Below, in pieces: positions 12,531 through 23,889 of a stretch of 64,000 nucleotides of DNA. The notes below the pieces were generated by a model. It saw nothing but the letters and a program-made list of their open reading frames with translations, did no database searches and had not been told where the DNA came from. The position numbers and the translations under genes were made by a program. The first letter of the stretch is position 1; each line of letters opens with the position of its first letter. Origin of the DNA: Brachypterus glaber (taxonomy: Eukaryota; Arthropoda; Insecta; Coleoptera; Kateretidae); NCBI GenBank assembly GCA_958510825.1, contig OY294048.1, positions 30,531,026-30,595,025 of the forward strand, read 5' to 3'.

Positions 12531-13788
12531 GAGATAGAAAACCTAAACTTGTTTTTTGCTAAAAAATAAGAAAAGCATTTTACACGAAATTTTATTTACA
12601 ATTTAATATTTTAAATATTGCATTCCAAACAACTTAAAGGAAAGTCATCTAATGTCGGATACCTTTTACAATGTATTCAATATTTAATACTCGGTATTAC
12701 TTTTTGATATTTTTTTTATATAACCAGATACAACTTATTATAGCGAAGCATGATTTATTATAAACAGCAATTTTATTACAGTTTATTTTTTCCAAAAAAC
12801 ACGGTTAAAAAAAATCAGCGCATTTTTGTGCATTTGAAAAAGGGCTCCTAATTTCGGACATATCCGAAAAAAAATTTTCAAGAGTAGATCCTGATCCCAT
12901 TGCTTATGTTTCTTGTTATTCCTTCACATTTAAGACGTAATTTAATCATTAAGCGATTTTCTACGAAATACTATAGGAACTATAATTTTAGATTCCCAAT
13001 TTCGAATATCTTAGTATCTTAGGTAATTTTCGTTTTTTCAAAATTGTGTATCTTAGTTTGTTGTATCATTATAAAAATAATAATTAATGGTTGGTTATCC
13101 TGAATAATAATTACCTTGCAGATATCCGAAATTGGGAATCAAATGCACAAAAATGGTCTATCCAAAATTAGGCAACTCTCTGCTTTTTAGATTAGAAATT
13201 TGTAGAATGTTTACGTTTTCAAATTGCTTAATTATAAATAGTGGATCAACTTAACTAACATCATAACTTACCCAAGACAGAATCACGAACTTTTATAACG
13301 ATTATTCATAAAATAAACAAGCATAATAATGCAACTGAGCACAAAACTGCCATTTGCAATATAAACGATTTGTGCTGCCATTTAAAGGGGAGAAGCTCTA
13401 CCGTTATCATATTACAGGACGGATTTAGTTTGACTTTTGGCTTCGTATAAAAGTAGGTTTCTGTTTACCTTTGCAGACAGTATCTTAAATACACTACTAT
13501 CCGAAATTTGGAAACCATCCGAAATTAGGCGCATTTCCTCTACTTTTAAATAAAACTAAAAGCTTATACTAGAATACTGTTTATTTTGAATCACAATTTA
13601 TTTTAATTCTTGTTTTCAATTTGACAGCATATCGTCGCTTTTGCAAATTTAGCGCTTTTACCCCAAGGCAATTTTATATTTAAACTAGTATTTTATAGAG
13701 AATTTGTTTGTTTTAAAACTTTTTTATATTTTTTGTGGCTTTATTTTCTCATATATTTTGCAACGTAAACACATATTTTTAACGAAAT
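12531..13788. other. Non-coding region with scattered CCGAAATT motifs
   Basis: No gene is visible. CTAATTTCGGACATATCCGA (12849), TTCCCAATTTCGAATAT (12993), TATCCGAAATTGGGAATC (13123), ATCCAAAATTAGGC (13161) and two CCGAAATT motifs near 13501-13527 occur in both orientations. This suggests a decayed inverted-repeat element of about 0.7 kb. Confidence 0.4.
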
Positions 13789-14128
13789 GACTATTTTCAC
13801 GTCCGACCTAACATAACCTAATTCCTTGGTTTATTTTGTTTTTTTCGCTTGTTTGGTGTCTTTGATGCTAATGGGGGCGTACCCCCTCCCCCATTTAAAC
13901 GAGAAAAATACAATTCTGACGAAAAATATACCTTAAGAGCTTTAAAAATCCTAAAAATGGGCAAAAAAACTGGACGTACAATCAGCTTCTTGTACGTCGG
14001 ACGTGGAAATAGCCTGTTCTATGTGAACTCGCTATTTTCACGTCCGACATAACCTAATTCTTTGGTTTGTATTGGGTTTTTTGTTTGTTTGGTGTTTTTG
14101 ATGCCAATGACCCACCCCCCGCATCAGG
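13789..14128 (+). repeat. Direct repeat pair of about 100 bp
   Basis: CTATTTTCACGTCCGAC followed by a CTAATTCYTTGGTTT stretch, a TTGTTTGGTGT stretch and a C-rich tail occurs at 13789-13895 and again at 14027-14128. Between them is about 130 bp that resembles neither copy. Confidence 0.65.
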
Positions 14129-15776
14129 GGCGTATTTAACGTTTTTCCATAACATTTTTATACATGGGTAAATATTATCCATATATTTTTAATTTAATAC
14201 ATTAATTTTATTTTTATGAACAAATTAAAAAAGTAATCAAAAAAGAACCTAAATATTTTGCAGAAAATAAATACCGACAAGCTGTCCACCGTTTTTTCCC
14301 ATTGGATCAAATTTGCAATGGATATATAGTTATTTATGCAACTATAGCGCAAAGTACACAATTTCCGTCGAGTAGTAGAAATTACTATTTTTTCTACGGC
14401 CCAAATTTTAAAAATTTACTTTTAAAATTTAATAAAATATTTAGAAATATTTTAAGTATAGAGAATAATCTTTAAAAAGAGTAGATGGCTTAACAATTTA
14501 ACTTTTTTCAGATAAATATGCTAGTATGATTTTCTTGAATGTTTGTTGCATTTTTACTACGTAAGTATTATGTTTTTTGAATGTTGAATGTTGCATTTTT
14601 ACTACGTTTCTAAGTAATACATGTAAATTTTTTCGTACTTTACCCTGGATTTTTGTGGTAATAATTCCGAAGTTGCTTCATATGCAGTAATTAATAACTA
14701 GAGGGATTCCTTCTAAATTCTCTTCGATCCATCCATAATATGGATACTCCGTATGCATTTCTTAATAATATAACAATTTAATTTAACGCTAAAATCACGA
14801 ACAACTCCAACGAACTAATAACTCTTCTTCCTAGAATACGCATACCGTTAAAATAAAGTATCGCCAACATCTCGGTTTTTTTGTAAACAAATAGTAGGTA
14901 TATTCAGGTCTGAACAATAACAGTTACCGGTACTTGGTATTGTTGTCTCTGTTAGAACAAAGATGTGCGAGTAAGACAGACGAATGTTTATGTTGCCGAC
15001 GTTTTTGTCAGTTTTAACGAATGAAATGCCTATTCTAGAGAGAGAGTCATTAGTTTGTTGAACAACTCCGAAGTTGAAACAGAGATTTTGATTTTTCAGT
15101 GTTGCCAAACACTCAACAAAAGCAATGAATATTATTGACCGAATAAATAAAAAATTAGTAATTAATTTTTTTACATAAAAGTAGACTTATTAGTTCCTAA
15201 GCTAAGTAATTTCAAAATAACAAATATATTTTACATTTATTTTTCTATTAAAAGTAGTAAAGAAAATATTATTTCGGGGAAAAATAAGCAATCCGGCAAT
15301 ATTGTTTGTGTCTTGTTTACCCTCGGGAGTACCCAGTCGTTCCGATCTAACAAGAATTGTCAACTTGCTTCGCGTTTTTAATTTGTTTAATTTAAACAGT
15401 TCGCAAAGTAACTGAATGGAAATGAGGTATTTTGCGTAGAGCAAATTGCAATAAATGAACTCGCAAAATGCAACTTTGGGTTCGGCCGTAGAAAAAAACA
15501 TTTTTAGTTCTGATGTTTATTGTAAAGATATATTTTGAGGTTATAATTTTATCGTTTCAAGATATTAAATATTGTTAAAAGTTTAATAACAAATAAATAC
15601 AGATAATAATTTTAAAATCCATGGAAAATTATCCAAAATTCAAAATCTTCAAAAAATTATTGAAAATTAAAAAAAATATATTTTTTTTTAATAAAATGAT
15701 GCATTTTTTTTAATTTTAAATTTTATATACTTTGGGTCGTTTGGCTTGTGCTAGGAGCGGTTTTAAGAGCTATTTG
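14129..15776. other. Non-coding sequence, no gene recognised
   Basis: Two minus-strand ORFs (14848-15108, 86 codons; 15202-15501, 99 codons) are open, but I recognise no domain in them. The segment 14800-15520 is slightly less AT-rich than its surroundings. It could be a decayed gene or element, but nothing supports a name. Confidence 0.3.
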
Positions 15777-16087
15777 GGGTACCGGCACACAAAAAAAATA
15801 ATCTCGAGTGCGGCAGACCAGACTAGTCAATTCTTACGTATTTTGGGTCGCTGAATCTCATTCCGAGGTCAGAATTTAAAAGTTAGCCTTCATAATGGCG
15901 GACCCAATAGGCGGATTAGATTTTTTAAGGTTTCTCTGGGGTTTTTAGGGTTTGGGGGTTCGTACGAACCTGGTAGTAGTTTTTCAAAATTCAAAATACG
16001 GGATCCAATATAGCGGATTAGATTTTTTAAACTTTCTCTAAAACTCTGGTCTGCCGCACTAGGGATTATTTTTTTTGTGTGCCGGTG
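15777..16087. mobile_element. MITE of about 310 bp with ACCGGCACAC ends
   Basis: The left end CCGGCACACAAAAAAAATAA with an inner CGGCAGACCAG mirrors the right end (CTGGTCTGCCGCAC, then GTGTGCCGG). The subterminal phrase TTTTGGGTCGCTGAATC is shared with the MITEs at 19494-20079, a fragment near 54010, and the 123-bp array. No ORF. Confidence 0.75.
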
Positions 16088-16289
16088 TAATATACCATTT
16101 TTACTGGTATCGTTAGCTCATAATTGACCTTTTCACGAAGAAAAAACAGTCTTCCACACGGTTTCTGTAATTTTGATGGCGCCATCGTGTTCAGATTGTC
16201 CAAATCTATAGGAATTGGTATGTTTCATAGGTTTGCACGAAGGGGCCAAAAACTGCATATTTTTAACATTGTTTTAGTCCCTAGTATAT

Positions 16290-16362
16290 TTAATTAAATA
16301 CTACTACTAAGTATAGTAATTTAATTAAATACCACTACTAAGTATAGTAATATAATAGTAAC
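16290..16362 (+). repeat. 39-bp tandem duplication
   Basis: TTTAATTAAATAC followed by ACTACTAAGTATAGTAAT occurs twice in a row. The rest of 16088-16731 shows no gene. Confidence 0.8.
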
Positions 16363-16731
16363 AGCATACTACTGACTTTATATTTACCTTAATTGAGCTG
16401 CCGATAAACATTTCCGGGTAAATATACCGAATATTGTATGTAAAAATGTGATAAAAGCTTTTTTTTTCTGTGAAATTGTACAATTTTACTCATTTTTTGC
16501 CAATTTAAAAAAGAAATATGCTCTTTAAAATTTAAATAATTTATACAAATGGAATATTTTTCTTAAAAAAAAAAATCAAAAATAGTTGTTGCAACATTAA
16601 TCCAAAAAATGTATGGAATGTATGGTATTCTACTACTTTTTTAAACAGTGTAACATTTTTTTTAACAGTTTATAGTCATTAATTACTACTTACTTTAAAA
16701 TCAGTCAAATTTACTATTTAATAATAATTTT

Positions 16732-17107
16732 TATCCACGGCCGTGATTAATAGGCCTATTAATCACGGGTCTGTAAAAATAAACCGTTTAAACTTTAAAA
16801 CAGCGGTGGATAAAGTATAGTATTCTACTCGTGTATAATAGCTATTAATCATTCGGGTGATAAGGCCACTCGCCTAACTGCTCGTATCCCAAAATTCACC
16901 CTCATTGATAATAGCAAATATTATAGACTCATTAAATAATATACTATTATCCACGGCCGTGATTAATAGGCCTATTAATCACGGGTCTGTAAAAATAAAC
17001 CGTTTAAACTTTAAAACAGCGGTGGATAAAGTATAGTATTCTACTCGTGTATAATAATAATTCACCCTCATTGATTAATAGCAAATATTATACACTCATT
17101 GATTAAT
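16732..17107 (+). repeat. Tandem pair of palindromic CCACGGCCGTG units
   Basis: Two units start with TATCCACGGCCGTGATTAAT at 16732 and 16948. Each has an inner palindrome around TAGGCCTA and AAACCGTTTAAACTTTAAAA, and an end with TTCACCCTCATTGAT. The second unit lacks about 60 bp of the first. An inverted fragment of the same family lies at 22985-23029. Probably a MITE. Confidence 0.7.
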
Positions 17108-17109
17108 AT

Positions 17110-18010
17110 ACTATTTTCCAAATAGCTTTTACTATACGCTTAAATATAATATTTATAATACTTAAACGATAACATTTCATAATAAAAGTACCTTTGACTG
17201 CGTAAAATTAATATAGTTACATAAAATTTTACATTTCTCTGTATAAAATGTTACGATAATGTCTTCGCATAAATAAGACGACTCTTTTATATTAAGTACC
17301 AATAATGGGAGATTTTCATTCAAGAGAAGGCTATTTTATTAAATAGTTACAGTAGCGTAAATATTTTTTTTTTGCAGTTCAAAAATAATTAAAAGGTATT
17401 TTAACCAATTTAATTATTCAATATTGTCCAGAATAATATTTAAAAATAAAAAATAATTGAAAAGGTAAATCAAAAAATTATTCTGGAAATAAATAGCTAA
17501 TACTGATTATTGCCAAATATACCAAATACCAAGTAGCATTAATGGAGGTAAATTTTTCTTTAGATAACATTTTGCTAAAATAGTGAATAGTTTTTGGTAC
17601 TTTAAAATTAACCCAAAAGCTGTTTAACGCTGGTAACAATATTCAATAATAACATTTTATAACGTAAAACTAAAGGGAAAACCAAAACTAATTTAACGTT
17701 TTTTACATCTTTGTATAATTTGTATACTGTTTGGGGTAATAAATTTATTCACAGACCAATATCCATGGTTCCAATTAATAGGCTTTTGTCTAAACCGTGC
17801 TTCAGTATATATGAAATTAATCGACAACGCTATATACAAATAATAGACAACTCAATAGACAAACAATTGAATCGTTGAGTTTTAAAAGGAGGCTATGTCC
17901 AAAAAAAGTTGTTTTCGATAAAGTAGCAAAAAACATATTTATTTAAGAAGCATTGGAATGGCTTAAACTAAAATTTGTTATTGTAACCTCAAATTATAAC
18001 ATACATTGTA
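17110..18010. other. Non-coding sequence
   Basis: AT-rich, no coding potential, no repeat recognised. Confidence 0.4.
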
Positions 18011-18018
18011 TTGATAAT

Positions 18019-19485
18019 CAGTGATAGGACTTTGGATTTTTAACAGGTCCGCATTAAGGAAACATGGTGTTAAAAAAAACTGCACGCTCGAGCGTGGCAA
18101 AAGGCGTAGATTATATCAGTTCGGGTACGATTCGCGTAATTTCGGTCTAATTCGTATCTGCAGCATAGTAAATTAGTCGCCATCCACAGACTATGCAAGC
18201 CTCATAGTTTTAAAAGCTAGGCATACAAGACATATGACGGCACATCAAGCCAATTACGGCACTGTAATATTTTACGCTAGTTATGCGGGTGGCGCTTTAG
18301 ATATTACTCACTACATGTTTTATAGGTTCATTATAACAAAAAATATTGTCCAGTTTGAAAATTCATTCATGGTTCTAATCGTCTGAACTTCTTATAGTGA
18401 AGTGGTTTATTATAAAATAATTAAAAAGCTTATAATCAACTTCACGTTAATTTTATTGTTAAAAACAATTAGTGTGACCGCGGTTTCGCTATAATACGGA
18501 CTTAAATACATATAATGGGACATCTATAACATTCTAGTCATAAATAACACAAAGAACATTACACAATTAATAAATTAGGTTACATATTAAAAATATACAT
18601 TTTCAGTGTAATTGTGTAATATCCTTTGTGTTATTTATGACTAGAATGTTAAAGATGTCCCATTATATGTATTTAAGTCAGTAGATGCTATCTCTATTAT
18701 AGCAAAACCGCGGTCACACTAATTGTTTTTAACAATAAAATTAACGTGAAGTTGATTATAAGCTTTTAAATTATTTTATAATAAATATTGTTTTTTCATA
18801 TTTTTGTTTTAAGCATTTATTTATTCAAAAAACTAAAAAAAAATTTAAAAAAAAATAGTTTTACCCCGTTTTTACCAAAAAAAATCTTAATCTAAAACTT
18901 TGGATAAGGAACCTATTGTCCAAATTTTAAGTCCTTAGCGCTCTTAAGAACTCAATTGAGTTATTGTAGTCACAAATTTCCCATTCAGAGAGATAGACAG
19001 ATTTTTCTTACGGAATTTTTTTGTTTCTGTATAAAACCTTAAAAAGCAATTTATTTTTTATTTACTAACGCATGAAAGTAATATTGAAAAAAAACAAACA
19101 GTTGCTTTAGTTGAAAATTAGTTACACTTAAAAAGGTAAATTTATTACATTGTAATAAGTGGCTTAATTTCTATTTTATATTTAACAACCTAGGAACAAC
19201 ACAGAATAATGGAATTTGTTCGCTTATCCTAAAAAAAGGAAAAAGCATATTTATGTGTAAACTGTTTTATGTTTTACTTTTTATTTTATTTGACTGTATG
19301 TATTTAACTTAGTTTGATTTTACGGGAATATTTAAAATAATGCAAACATACAAAAGAACAAAATTAAAACAAAACAAGAATTACATAACTATAATAATGT
19401 ATTTTTGTTACTTTTATTTTTTTATGAAATTATTCTTTGTTTTCCTTAAGACGACCCTGTTAAAAAATCCAAAGTCCGATCACTG
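18019..19485. mobile_element. Non-autonomous hAT-type element, 1467 bp, TSD TTGATAAT
   Basis: The left end CAGTGATAGGACTTTGGATT and the right end (reverse complement CAGTGATCGGACTTTGGATT) form inverted repeats of about 45 bp with few mismatches, running inward to a TTAAGGAAA block. The same 8 bp, TTGATAAT, flanks both sides (18011-18018 and 19486-19493). An 8-bp duplication with a CAGTG end fits the hAT superfamily. No transposase ORF. It carries a nested foldback element (18349-18782), a relative of the 4.7-kb MITE (18180-18297), and a diverged copy of the dispersed repeat near 18850-19000. Confidence 0.85.
18349..18782. mobile_element. Foldback element with GACCGCGGT arms, copy 1, TSD AAATATTG
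   Basis: The arms carry AACAATTAGTGTGACCGCGG on the left and its complement on the right, about 120 bp each. A second inner palindrome (CATTCTAGTCATAAATAACA) surrounds the centre. AAATATTG flanks both sides (18341-18348 and 18783-18790). It lies inside the 1467-bp hAT-type element and is therefore younger. Copy 2 is at 43355-43726. Confidence 0.85.
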
Positions 19486-19493
19486 TTGATAAT

Positions 19494-19782
19494 ACAGGCA
19501 TGCAAAAAAAAGTCTGATTTTCCAGACGAGACAAACATTTCTATACGTTTTTGGGATCGCTAAATCCGAATCTGATGTTGGTCTGACACGGTCGGGTCGC
19601 ATTTCGTTGCTAACCTCAAAAAAGTGATGAAATGTTTTAACTTTCATCACTTTTTTGAGGTTGGAATGAAATACGATCTGACCTAGTTAAACTAACATCA
19701 GATTCGGATTCAGCAACCCCAAAAACGTATATAAATATTCGTCTTGTCTGGGGAAACACACCTTTTTTTGGTGTGCCTGTGC
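19494..19782. mobile_element. Palindromic MITE, first of an adjacent pair
   Basis: The ends are ACAGGCATGCAAAAAAAAG and the near-complement at TTTTTTTGGTGTGCCTGT. The arms carry TATACGTTTTTGGGATCGCT and CATTTCGTTGCTAACC with mirrored partners around a TCATCACTTTTTTGAGG centre. No ORF. Confidence 0.8.
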
Positions 19783-19790
19783 ATAGGTAT

Positions 19791-20079
19791 CTACACGAAA
19801 AGAAAAGTCTTGTTCACCACACGAGATTAACATTTCTATACGTTTTTGGGGTCGCTGAATTCGAACTTGGGGCTAGTTTGACTCGGTCAGGTCACATTTC
19901 GTTGCTATCCTCAAAAAAGTGGTGAAATGTGTTTCAACTTTCATCACTTTGTTAGGTTAGCAACTAAATGCGACCTGATTAAGTCAAACCAACCCCAGAT
20001 TCTGACTCAGTGACCTCAAAAACGTATAGAAATGTTTGTTATGTCTGGGAAACCCGACTTTTTTTTGTGTGCCTGTGTA
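19791..20079. mobile_element. Palindromic MITE, second of the pair
   Basis: Same family as the preceding unit, with CTATACGTTTTTGGGGTCGC at the left and a mirrored copy at the right, ending GTGTGCCTGTGTA. The left terminus is diverged (TACACGAAAAGAAAAGTC). The two units lie 8 bp apart in tandem. Confidence 0.8.
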
Positions 20080-20215
20080 ATTATCGACAAAAAAAAAATG
20101 ATGAGCCTTAAAAAAGAAGACTTTTACTTAATTAATTAAAAATTTGCATACATTATTTTTTTAAATAATTTTAATTTTAATAAACCTGGCCACAGCATAT
20201 AAAAACTTAATCTTG

Positions 20216-20282
20216 ATATCGATGGTCTAGCGTACAAAGGTGCTAAGTATATTAGCACCTTTGTACGCTAGACCATCGATAT
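20216..20282. repeat. Perfect 31-bp hairpin
   Basis: An arm containing ATCGATGGTCTAGCGTACAA faces its exact complement across a 5-nt loop (GTATA). It is isolated, with no similar copy seen elsewhere in the window. Confidence 0.9.
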
Positions 20283-20320
20283 TATGACTATTTAGTTGGT
20301 TAATTTTGAACTTGTATTCT

Positions 20321-20480
20321 GGTAGATTAATGAAGTTTATTTTTCTAAAATACACCCTCAATTTTTGATAGTGCTTTTCAAGTTAGAAGTTTTTTTTTAT
20401 GGTAGATTGATGCAGTTTAATGTTTCCAAAGAAATACACCCTCAACTTTGGTGGTGATATCCAAATTAGAAGCTTTTTTG
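20321..20480 (+). repeat. 80-bp tandem duplication
   Basis: GGTAGATTRATG-AGTTT followed by AATACACCCTCAA and a TTAGAAG-poly(T) end occurs at 20321 and 20401. Diverged pair. Confidence 0.75.
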
Positions 20481-20592
20481 CTCTACTTTAGTCCCCTTTT
20501 AAAACTGTTTTCTAAACCCTATAAAAGAGCTCAGGATATTTGTTTATTTTACATAATAGTAATTGATGCTTATATCGATATCAATCCATGAA

Positions 20593-20637
20593 CACTGATA
20601 AAACAGTTTATTTGTGTCAACAAAATATTTGGTTTGG
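20593..20637 (+). mobile_element. End fragment of the CACTGATAAAA foldback family
   Basis: CACTGATAAAACAGTTTATT and the following GTCAAC-AAATATTTGGTT match the end of the complete element at 61809-62071. The other half is missing here. The remainder of 20640-21016 shows no gene. Confidence 0.6.
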
Positions 20638-21860
20638 TTTTCGTCATTTATTTATGACATTATCAAGAAATCTGTAAGAACAATGAAATATCTAAGTGCT
20701 TATACATATAGAATAATAAATAAATATAACTCACCAACGTTTAAGTTAGTAAAAGGTTACTCTGTAGTAGGAACATTATGATTATGATACTAATTTGACG
20801 TTTACACATAAAATATTTTCATTCGTTAATAAATAAAAACATAAAAACCTAAAAAATAGGAAAACATCCTCGATAGTACGGTAACATACTTATTATTGTT
20901 TTAAAATAACAATAATTAAGGGTATAATGTCCACATTTTTTTATACGTTTCCAACACCCAAAAACCGCAAAATTAATGTTTATGTTTTACGTCACTCCCA
21001 TTAATTGAAATATTATATGGCACATAGAGGTGTGCGCCGCCGCGCCGCGCCGCAGCCGCCGACTGACTTTGGGACGCCGCCGCCGCCGATTAAACTTGGT
21101 CGGCGTGACTGATCACGCCGCCGCCGCCTAATATAGGGTCAGTCGGCGGCGCGCCGACCTTAAAATGAAGCAACACAATTCAAAGTTAGCTATTAATATT
21201 TATCAAAAGTTTTTATTCAAGACATTTTTTGCCAGCCTATTCTAGATGACGTGAGCTAAGCGAGGCGCAAGTCATTGGCTGTTTAAGTTGAGGCACCGGC
21301 CCTCCGAGTATTGTTCTCTCTCTTTCCTATTAAAGAGTTAGAAAGAGATAGAACTAAGCTCGGAGAATCAAACGGCCCTTGCATAACCTTGAAACGATTA
21401 GTCCAACCTGATGTAAGTAGCGAGTGCGTGTGTTTGTTTTCGTTCTAATTAAACTAGTTTAATTCTAGCTAAAATAGGTAATCAACAAAAGTAAGTAAAT
21501 ATTTAACATATATAAATAAACAACAAAACTGAATTATGCAGGTTTTTAACAATAATCCTTAGATACCGTTTATAAACAGTCAGTGTTTAGTAAATGCAAT
21601 AAAACATAAAATAGGCCAGGGAGTCAGCTTTTATGTGAACTACTTATGCCCCTGGTAATTAAAAACATTTTTAGTGCTTAACAATGCTAACTTAACATGC
21701 AAAAAAAAACAAAAACAACGAACACTGGCATTAGGGTGGAAGAAATTCAACCAAACGTAACTAATATATTTTTAATAGATTAGATACTATATTATAATAT
21801 TACAATAAAAGTTTTTTTATAGAATTATTAGTAACTGTACAAAATAACATCAAAACATTA

Positions 21861-22008
21861 TATACACCAAATATAGATGGAAGTCGCTTGCAGAACAAAG
21901 TGGTAGAAAATATTTGTCTAAAATTTCAAGTCTCTATGTCAAAGCGTTCTTGAAATATCGTGGTGTAAAGTTGTTATGCAAGCGACTTGCATCTATATTT
22001 GGTGTATA
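21861..22008. mobile_element. 148-bp MITE inside the hAT element
   Basis: TATACACCAAATATAGATG at the left mirrors CATCTATATTTGGTGTATA at the right, and an inner AAGTCGCTTGC block is also mirrored. TA lies at both edges. Confidence 0.85.
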
Positions 22009-22480
22009 CTATTCACAGTGCTTGCGCTAGAATAGTATAATACGGTAGTTTCGAATTTCCCAAAATCGCCAAAAAACGTTCTAGACAAATAATTATTTTA
22101 TAAAATTTGTATCATACAAATATGTTTCATGAAAAAATAAGAAATTTTGAAAATGTCCGTCCGTCTATCTGTCTGTCCGTTCGATGTCACGATTTTTGTA
22201 GACACGACTCGTGTCACACGATATCTCAAGAACGAATAATCCGATCGACTTGAAGTTTTCAGGAAAAATCAAGTTCCATGAGGGGAAAGTTATACGGTTA
22301 AACTTTTAAAAAGATCGAAAAAAGCTGAAAGAAAATTCCGATTAATGAAAGTTTCTCAGAAAAAATTACTTTTGTTATAAGTGTCAATTCTCCAATTTTA
22401 AAAGTAATCTTAATCCCCCCAAAAACAAAAAATTTAAGGGGGGTTAAACTTAAAAAATACAAATATCATTTTTATTTTTT
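22009..22480 (-). repeat. Dispersed non-coding repeat, copy b (reversed)
   Basis: It begins with a hairpin-forming end (CTATTCACAGTGCTTGCG and GAATAGT), then TACGGTAGTTTCGAATTTCC, a GTCCGTCCGTCTATCTGTCT run, ATCCGATCGACTTGAAG and AGCTGAAAGAAAATTCCGAT. It is the reverse orientation of copies a, c, d and e. AT-rich junk follows to about 22715. Confidence 0.7.
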
Positions 22481-22718
22481 TCGTTTTTCGTACAAAGATG
22501 AACAAAAAAATTGAATATCTTTCTAGTTTTTTTTTTATTTTCTTTTTTTTTTTTGGAATTTTTTTTTTGTAATTTTTTTTTTGTTCTTCATAAAAGATCT
22601 TCAAAAAAATGTATTTTTAAATACTTTTTTCCTGAAAATTATTTTTTTTAGTTTTTTTTTTAATTTTTGTTTTTCGCAAAAAGAAAATTAAAAAAAAAAT
22701 ATTTTTTTTTACCTATAT

Positions 22719-22985
22719 GGGAACGTTCAAGTATTACGTAACCCAAAATTTGGTTATCTTTGACCAGTGGCGTAACTACAAATTGCCCCTCCCCCTCCAC
22801 AGAATTTCAGACGGGGCCCCTCAGAAAAAAATGTACCACCGGCATGTGGTGATGAACATTAACAGTGCTTTTTTATTCGACGGCGTAGGGCCGCCTAGAG
22901 ACCGCCCCCCCCCCGCACCGCACCCCCTGTAGTTACGCCACTGTTTTTGACTCCCACCCTCCATGTAACGCGGCGTAACATTAAC
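22719..22985. mobile_element. Partial MITE of the CGTTCAAGTATTACGTAAC family
   Basis: The left end GGGAACGTTCAAGTATTACG is the same as the right end of the complete element at 52351-52827 (reversed). The right side keeps only CATGTAACGCGGCGTAACA. It is interrupted by the 179-bp CAGTGGCG element. Confidence 0.7.
22765..22943. mobile_element. 179-bp hAT-like MITE with CAGTGGCGTAAC ends
   Basis: CAGTGGCGTAACTACA at the left is exactly mirrored by TGTAGTTACGCCACTG at the right. The flanks TCTTTGAC and TTTTTGAC are an 8-bp duplication with one mismatch. The interior is C-rich and has no ORF. Nested in the preceding element. Confidence 0.85.
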
Positions 22986-23029
22986 AATGAGGGTGAATTA
23001 TTATTATATTAATCACGGCCGTGGATAAA
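22985..23029 (-). repeat. Inverted fragment of the CCACGGCCGTG family
   Basis: AATGAGGGTGAATTATTA followed by TTAATCACGGCCGTGGATA is the reverse complement of the unit ends at 16732-17107. Confidence 0.7.
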
Positions 23030-23058
23030 ATATTATTTATATATTTTTTTAATAGAAA

Positions 23059-23528
23059 ATGGATAATTCCCAAAACTACCACATTGGGGAATCTGTCACA
23101 CAAAATGGTCAAGCAAAGAGTAATGCGTGGAATTATTTCGGTGCGTTATATACGTATACACAAGAAGGCATTAAAAAAAAAACATAGACCCAGAAAAAGT
23201 GTATTGTAATCAATGCCTTGAAGATTTAAAAATGACTAAAAATCCATTTAATATTTTAATTATCAAAAAATTTTCAAAAAAGGTTAGTACTGGCAACTTA
23301 ATAAAGCATTTGGAAGAAGTCCATAAAATTAAAAATGACATGCATATAGCAAAAAAAAGGAAATTAACCCAGTTTTTTACTCCTCAAGCTAAGAGAAATA
23401 GTAATGAGAATACTACCATGAAAAAATGGGTCATGGCTAGAGACGTAACCCTTTGTTTTTGTAAAGACCTAGTCCCTTTTAAAGAAGTTGAAAATGATGG
23501 CATGAAAGATTTCTTTTTAAAATACTAA
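23059..23528 (+). pseudogene. hAT transposase N-terminus with BED zinc finger (frameshifted)
   Basis: hAT transposases use an N-terminal BED zinc finger to bind transposon ends and a C-terminal RNase H-like core to cut. From the ATG at 23059 about 40 codons lead to the BED signature SNAWNYF (23119-23139). The frame breaks at a run of ten A (23173-23182), apparently by a single-base indel. In the new frame VYCNQC and HLEEVH (CxxC and HxxxxH ligands) complete the finger. KLTQFFTP and RDVTLCFCKDLVPFKEVEND follow, matching the region just after BED fingers in this family. The ORF stops at 23528, about 200 bp before the GC-rich end, and nothing of the catalytic core follows. It is the deleted derivative of an autonomous element. 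Confidence 0.85.
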
Positions 23529-23889
23529 GTTTTATAATTGTTTTGTTTTGTATGTAAATAATAGTGAATTGCATATTTTTGTATTTTGAAAATTACTTTT
23601 TTTTTAATAGGTCGGCGCGCCGGTCACGCCGCCGCCGATGAATGACGCGCCGCCGATGAAAGCGCCACGCCGCGGCGCGCCGCCCGCCGACCAAAATTTG
23701 GCAAAACGCCGCCGCCGATCAAACACTGGTCGGCGCACACCTCTAATGGCACATTAGCTATATAGCTAATGTTGGACATAAACAAACTCTGCATATTAGT
23801 ATTGGCATTATTAGCCTATTTATCCTTCTTTAGTCTGGGGTAATTTTTGTATTTAATTCATTAATCATTTCAACTACCATATTTATTTT

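Larger units (their letters stand above)
21025..23745 (+). mobile_element. hAT transposon, 2721 bp, TSD ATGGCACA, GC-rich termini
   Basis: The terminal inverted repeats are TAGAGGTGTGCGCCG at the left and its exact complement at the right. The 8-bp duplication ATGGCACA flanks them at 21017-21024 and 23746-23753. This end type and duplication length fit the hAT superfamily, and the coding remnant (23059-23528) agrees. The outer 130 bp on each side are packed with GCCGCC and CGCCG repeats, in strong contrast to the AT-rich surroundings; these may be subterminal transposase-binding repeats (inference). The element holds several nested insertions and lacks most of a transposase, so it is non-autonomous. 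A hairpin-like segment with CTCCGAG and CTCGGAG lies at about 21296-21378. Confidence 0.9.

Noticed and set aside
14848..15501. Two minus-strand ORFs of 86 and 99 codons as a possible host gene
   Set aside because: No recognisable motif, no splice pattern I could defend and ordinary composition; listed only as non-coding.
22007..22480. Helitron end
   Set aside because: A terminal hairpin exists, but I could not see a CTRR end at the right distance or a TC start in the copies.
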